DNA from: Nautilus pompilius
Taxonomy: Eukaryota; Mollusca; Cephalopoda; Nautilida; Nautilidae
DNA length: 64,000 nucleotides
NCBI GenBank assembly: GCA_018389105.1
Contig: JACATO010000591.1
Span: 1,474,501-1,538,500, forward strand
Reading direction: 5' to 3'
The position numbers and the translations under genes were made by a program. Below are positions 62,427-64,000 of this stretch, piece after piece. Position 1 is the stretch's first letter. Every line of letters starts with the position of its first letter. The notes beneath the pieces were generated by a model, which was given only the letters and a program-made list of their open reading frames with translations, was not told where the DNA came from and made no database searches.

Positions 62427-62436
62427 TATTACTCTA

Positions 62437-64000
62437 ATCTGATTGTTGATGGCAGTGTCCATTTTCCTGAACATTGTAGTAGCCATTTCAATAAAGACCA
62501 GTTTCTTTTGTAAAACACCAAAGCTATTTCTTAGTTACTTGAGAAGAGAATTCATAGCTGTGCAAACTGTTTTTTTTTTTTTTTAAAACAGCCAAATATC
62601 ATTTAGTATTTCTATGAAACCAGCAATTAAGATTTAACATGAGACTGAGAGGCCTCAAAAATGAATGACAGTTTTAGATGATGTCTGGCTAATTGCCAAG
62701 ATGTTGAATTGAATTTCTGAATAATAACAATGCAGATACCTTAAATAAAATCCATATATACGTCATAATGCTAAGATTTATTTGTGTTTTTCAACTTCTG
62801 GATGTACTGTCATTAAACATACTGCAGTTTCCATATAAAAAACCTCTGCTTTATTTATTTATATTTTTAACATGTTTATTTTTCTTTTACCATGAGATTG
62901 AGATAGCCTTTATTTTTTGTGGTCCTTAAGGATATAAATCATGCTGATGCTTGGGCCAGGAATGCTGTGGTTAATAATAACAGTTTAAAAAGTGAGTTAT
63001 TTGCTAGAGCTGACTGTCATCCATATGACATGCAATCTGTTTGAACAATCTTATTTCTCACTGAGGTATAAACTGTGTATGCTCATCAAGTCACAAAGTC
63101 CATTTTACTTTTGACAGTCTTCCATTGAACAGTGAAGAGACAAACAAGGACTTCAACTGTTGAAAAAATGTGGTGGTCATGTATATATGCAGAGAAGCTC
63201 CACCTGCCTTAATGCTCATTATTTAGAGAAATTCAACCAATCTGGTATCTGTATAGATGGTGTCGACTAACAACAGGCATTTTATCGAATAAACCTATTC
63301 ATAATGTGGCACTGCAAATTTGAAATTTGACTGGAGATCAATTTTACTGGTAGTGACTTAATAGTGTCAGCCAATTTAGGTTGGGTATGATTGATTTATG
63401 TTACTTAATGATACCAATGATGTCATTCCATGGTCAATGTGCAGCCACTTCAACTTCTCTAGAACAAAGACCTAATGCTAACTCTTCACCAATCAGAAGC
63501 AACAAGTCTTTTAAATGTTGTATAGTTGATTTATCTGTTTATTGTTATTTATTCTTATATGCCATGATCAATGCAATACACTCTGCATAACAACTACAAT
63601 AATGATATTTCTTGATGCTTGGGTTAAACATCCCATTTTTGAGACAAGAAAGCACTAGTGCTCCAGTCCATCCTTCAGCATTTTGCTTAATATTTTTCTA
63701 GTTTACCTAGTTGGGTTTTGTACTATATTAGTGTTTTTCTTAAGCTTCCTAGAGGGACTATGCCATCACTAAATTGTTAATGATTCAAAGTAGATAGTGA
63801 ACACTTGATTTTATTAATGATTAATTATTATCAGTCATCTTTTATTAAAATTCTATCCTTAGTGATACTATATAAGTTACTGTTTAATATTTAAAAAAAA
63901 CAGCAACAAAGCCTTTGAAATAAATAATTTTTCTAAAAATACATGGAATTATTGAAGCTTTTATTGGAGTACATCTTTCACATTTGCTTGGCATTATTAT
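62437..64000. other. AT-rich intron, nothing recognised
   Basis: Only short unsupported frames are seen. No further alpha2/delta exon was recognised before the window end. Confidence 0.55.

Larger units (their letters stand above)
59299..62434 (-). mobile_element. Tigger-C: pogo-type element with nested MITE
   Basis: The left tip CAGTAATGCCTCAATATATG is preceded by TA (59297-59298). The right tip, reverse complement GAGTAATACTTTGATATGCA, ends at 62434 before TA (62435-62436). It becomes continuous only when the MITE at 61655-62426 plus one TA is removed. The remaining length of about 2.36 kb is normal for a Tigger. The transposase is on the minus strand and broken. Confidence 0.8.
44855..64000 (+). 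other. Downstream intron of the alpha2/delta gene (5' part)
   Basis: The intron begins with the donor gtaagt and runs past the window end, so it is at least 19.1 kb. Listed separately are the dispersed repeat copy at 50860, the mariner relic at 57605, a tRNA-like SINE head at 58743, and the Tigger at 59299 with its nested MITE. The stretches 44855-50859, 51121-57604 and 62437-64000 show only AT-rich sequence, poly-T runs (for example 45717-45734 and 52198-52214) and short frames with no recognisable protein. Confidence 0.75.

Overview
This is an AT-rich animal (invertebrate-looking) genomic window. It is almost entirely intron, with two short coding exons of one host gene on the + strand. The exons (8267-8398 and 44782-44854) join in frame across a 36.4-kb intron. 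Together they encode a stretch matching the voltage-gated calcium channel alpha2/delta subunit, closest by eye to the CACNA2D3 / arthropod alpha2-delta group, just before its VWA domain. Nothing in the sequence fixes the species; an arthropod, chelicerate or other invertebrate with large introns is plausible.

The rest is transposable elements in the introns, several defined to the base by terminal inverted repeats (TIRs) and target-site duplications (TSDs). The upstream intron holds a complete hAT element (465-3158, perfect 8-bp TSD) with a broken GTF2IRD2/Charlie8-type transposase. The large intron holds a Tc1/mariner-type MITE (9154-9471), a Tc1 relic (12008-12850), an internally deleted IS630/Tc1/mariner element (13790-14306), tRNA-derived SINEs, two LINE-type 3' ends, an unclassified dispersed repeat seen six times, and a GC-rich island full of perfect short hairpins (31740-32228).

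The centrepiece is a nested stack at 34051-43854. An old Tigger (pogo) element, Tigger-A, was split near its left tip by a ZMYM-type hAT element (34066-41327). That hAT was itself invaded by a second Tigger (34616-36908) and by a 3477-bp element (37603-41079, here called Element X). Tigger-A was also hit by a 300-bp fold-back hAT MITE (42458-42757, perfect 8-bp TSD). Element X is the most interesting object. It has TIRs beginning TAGGGCAGGTCGAT, a perfect 8-bp TSD, and a transposase-like gene that reads as an uninterrupted 770-codon frame through three exons with canonical splice sites, whereas the other transposase genes in the window are broken. Its protein has a cysteine cluster and a D...D...CxxH...RW layout resembling distant hAT enzymes.

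The downstream intron (44855 to the window end) is mostly plain AT-rich sequence. It also holds a mariner relic (57605-58726) and a third Tigger (59299-62434), which carries a 772-bp Tigger-type MITE (61655-62426) just inside its right tip. Most transposase genes here lie antisense to the host gene.
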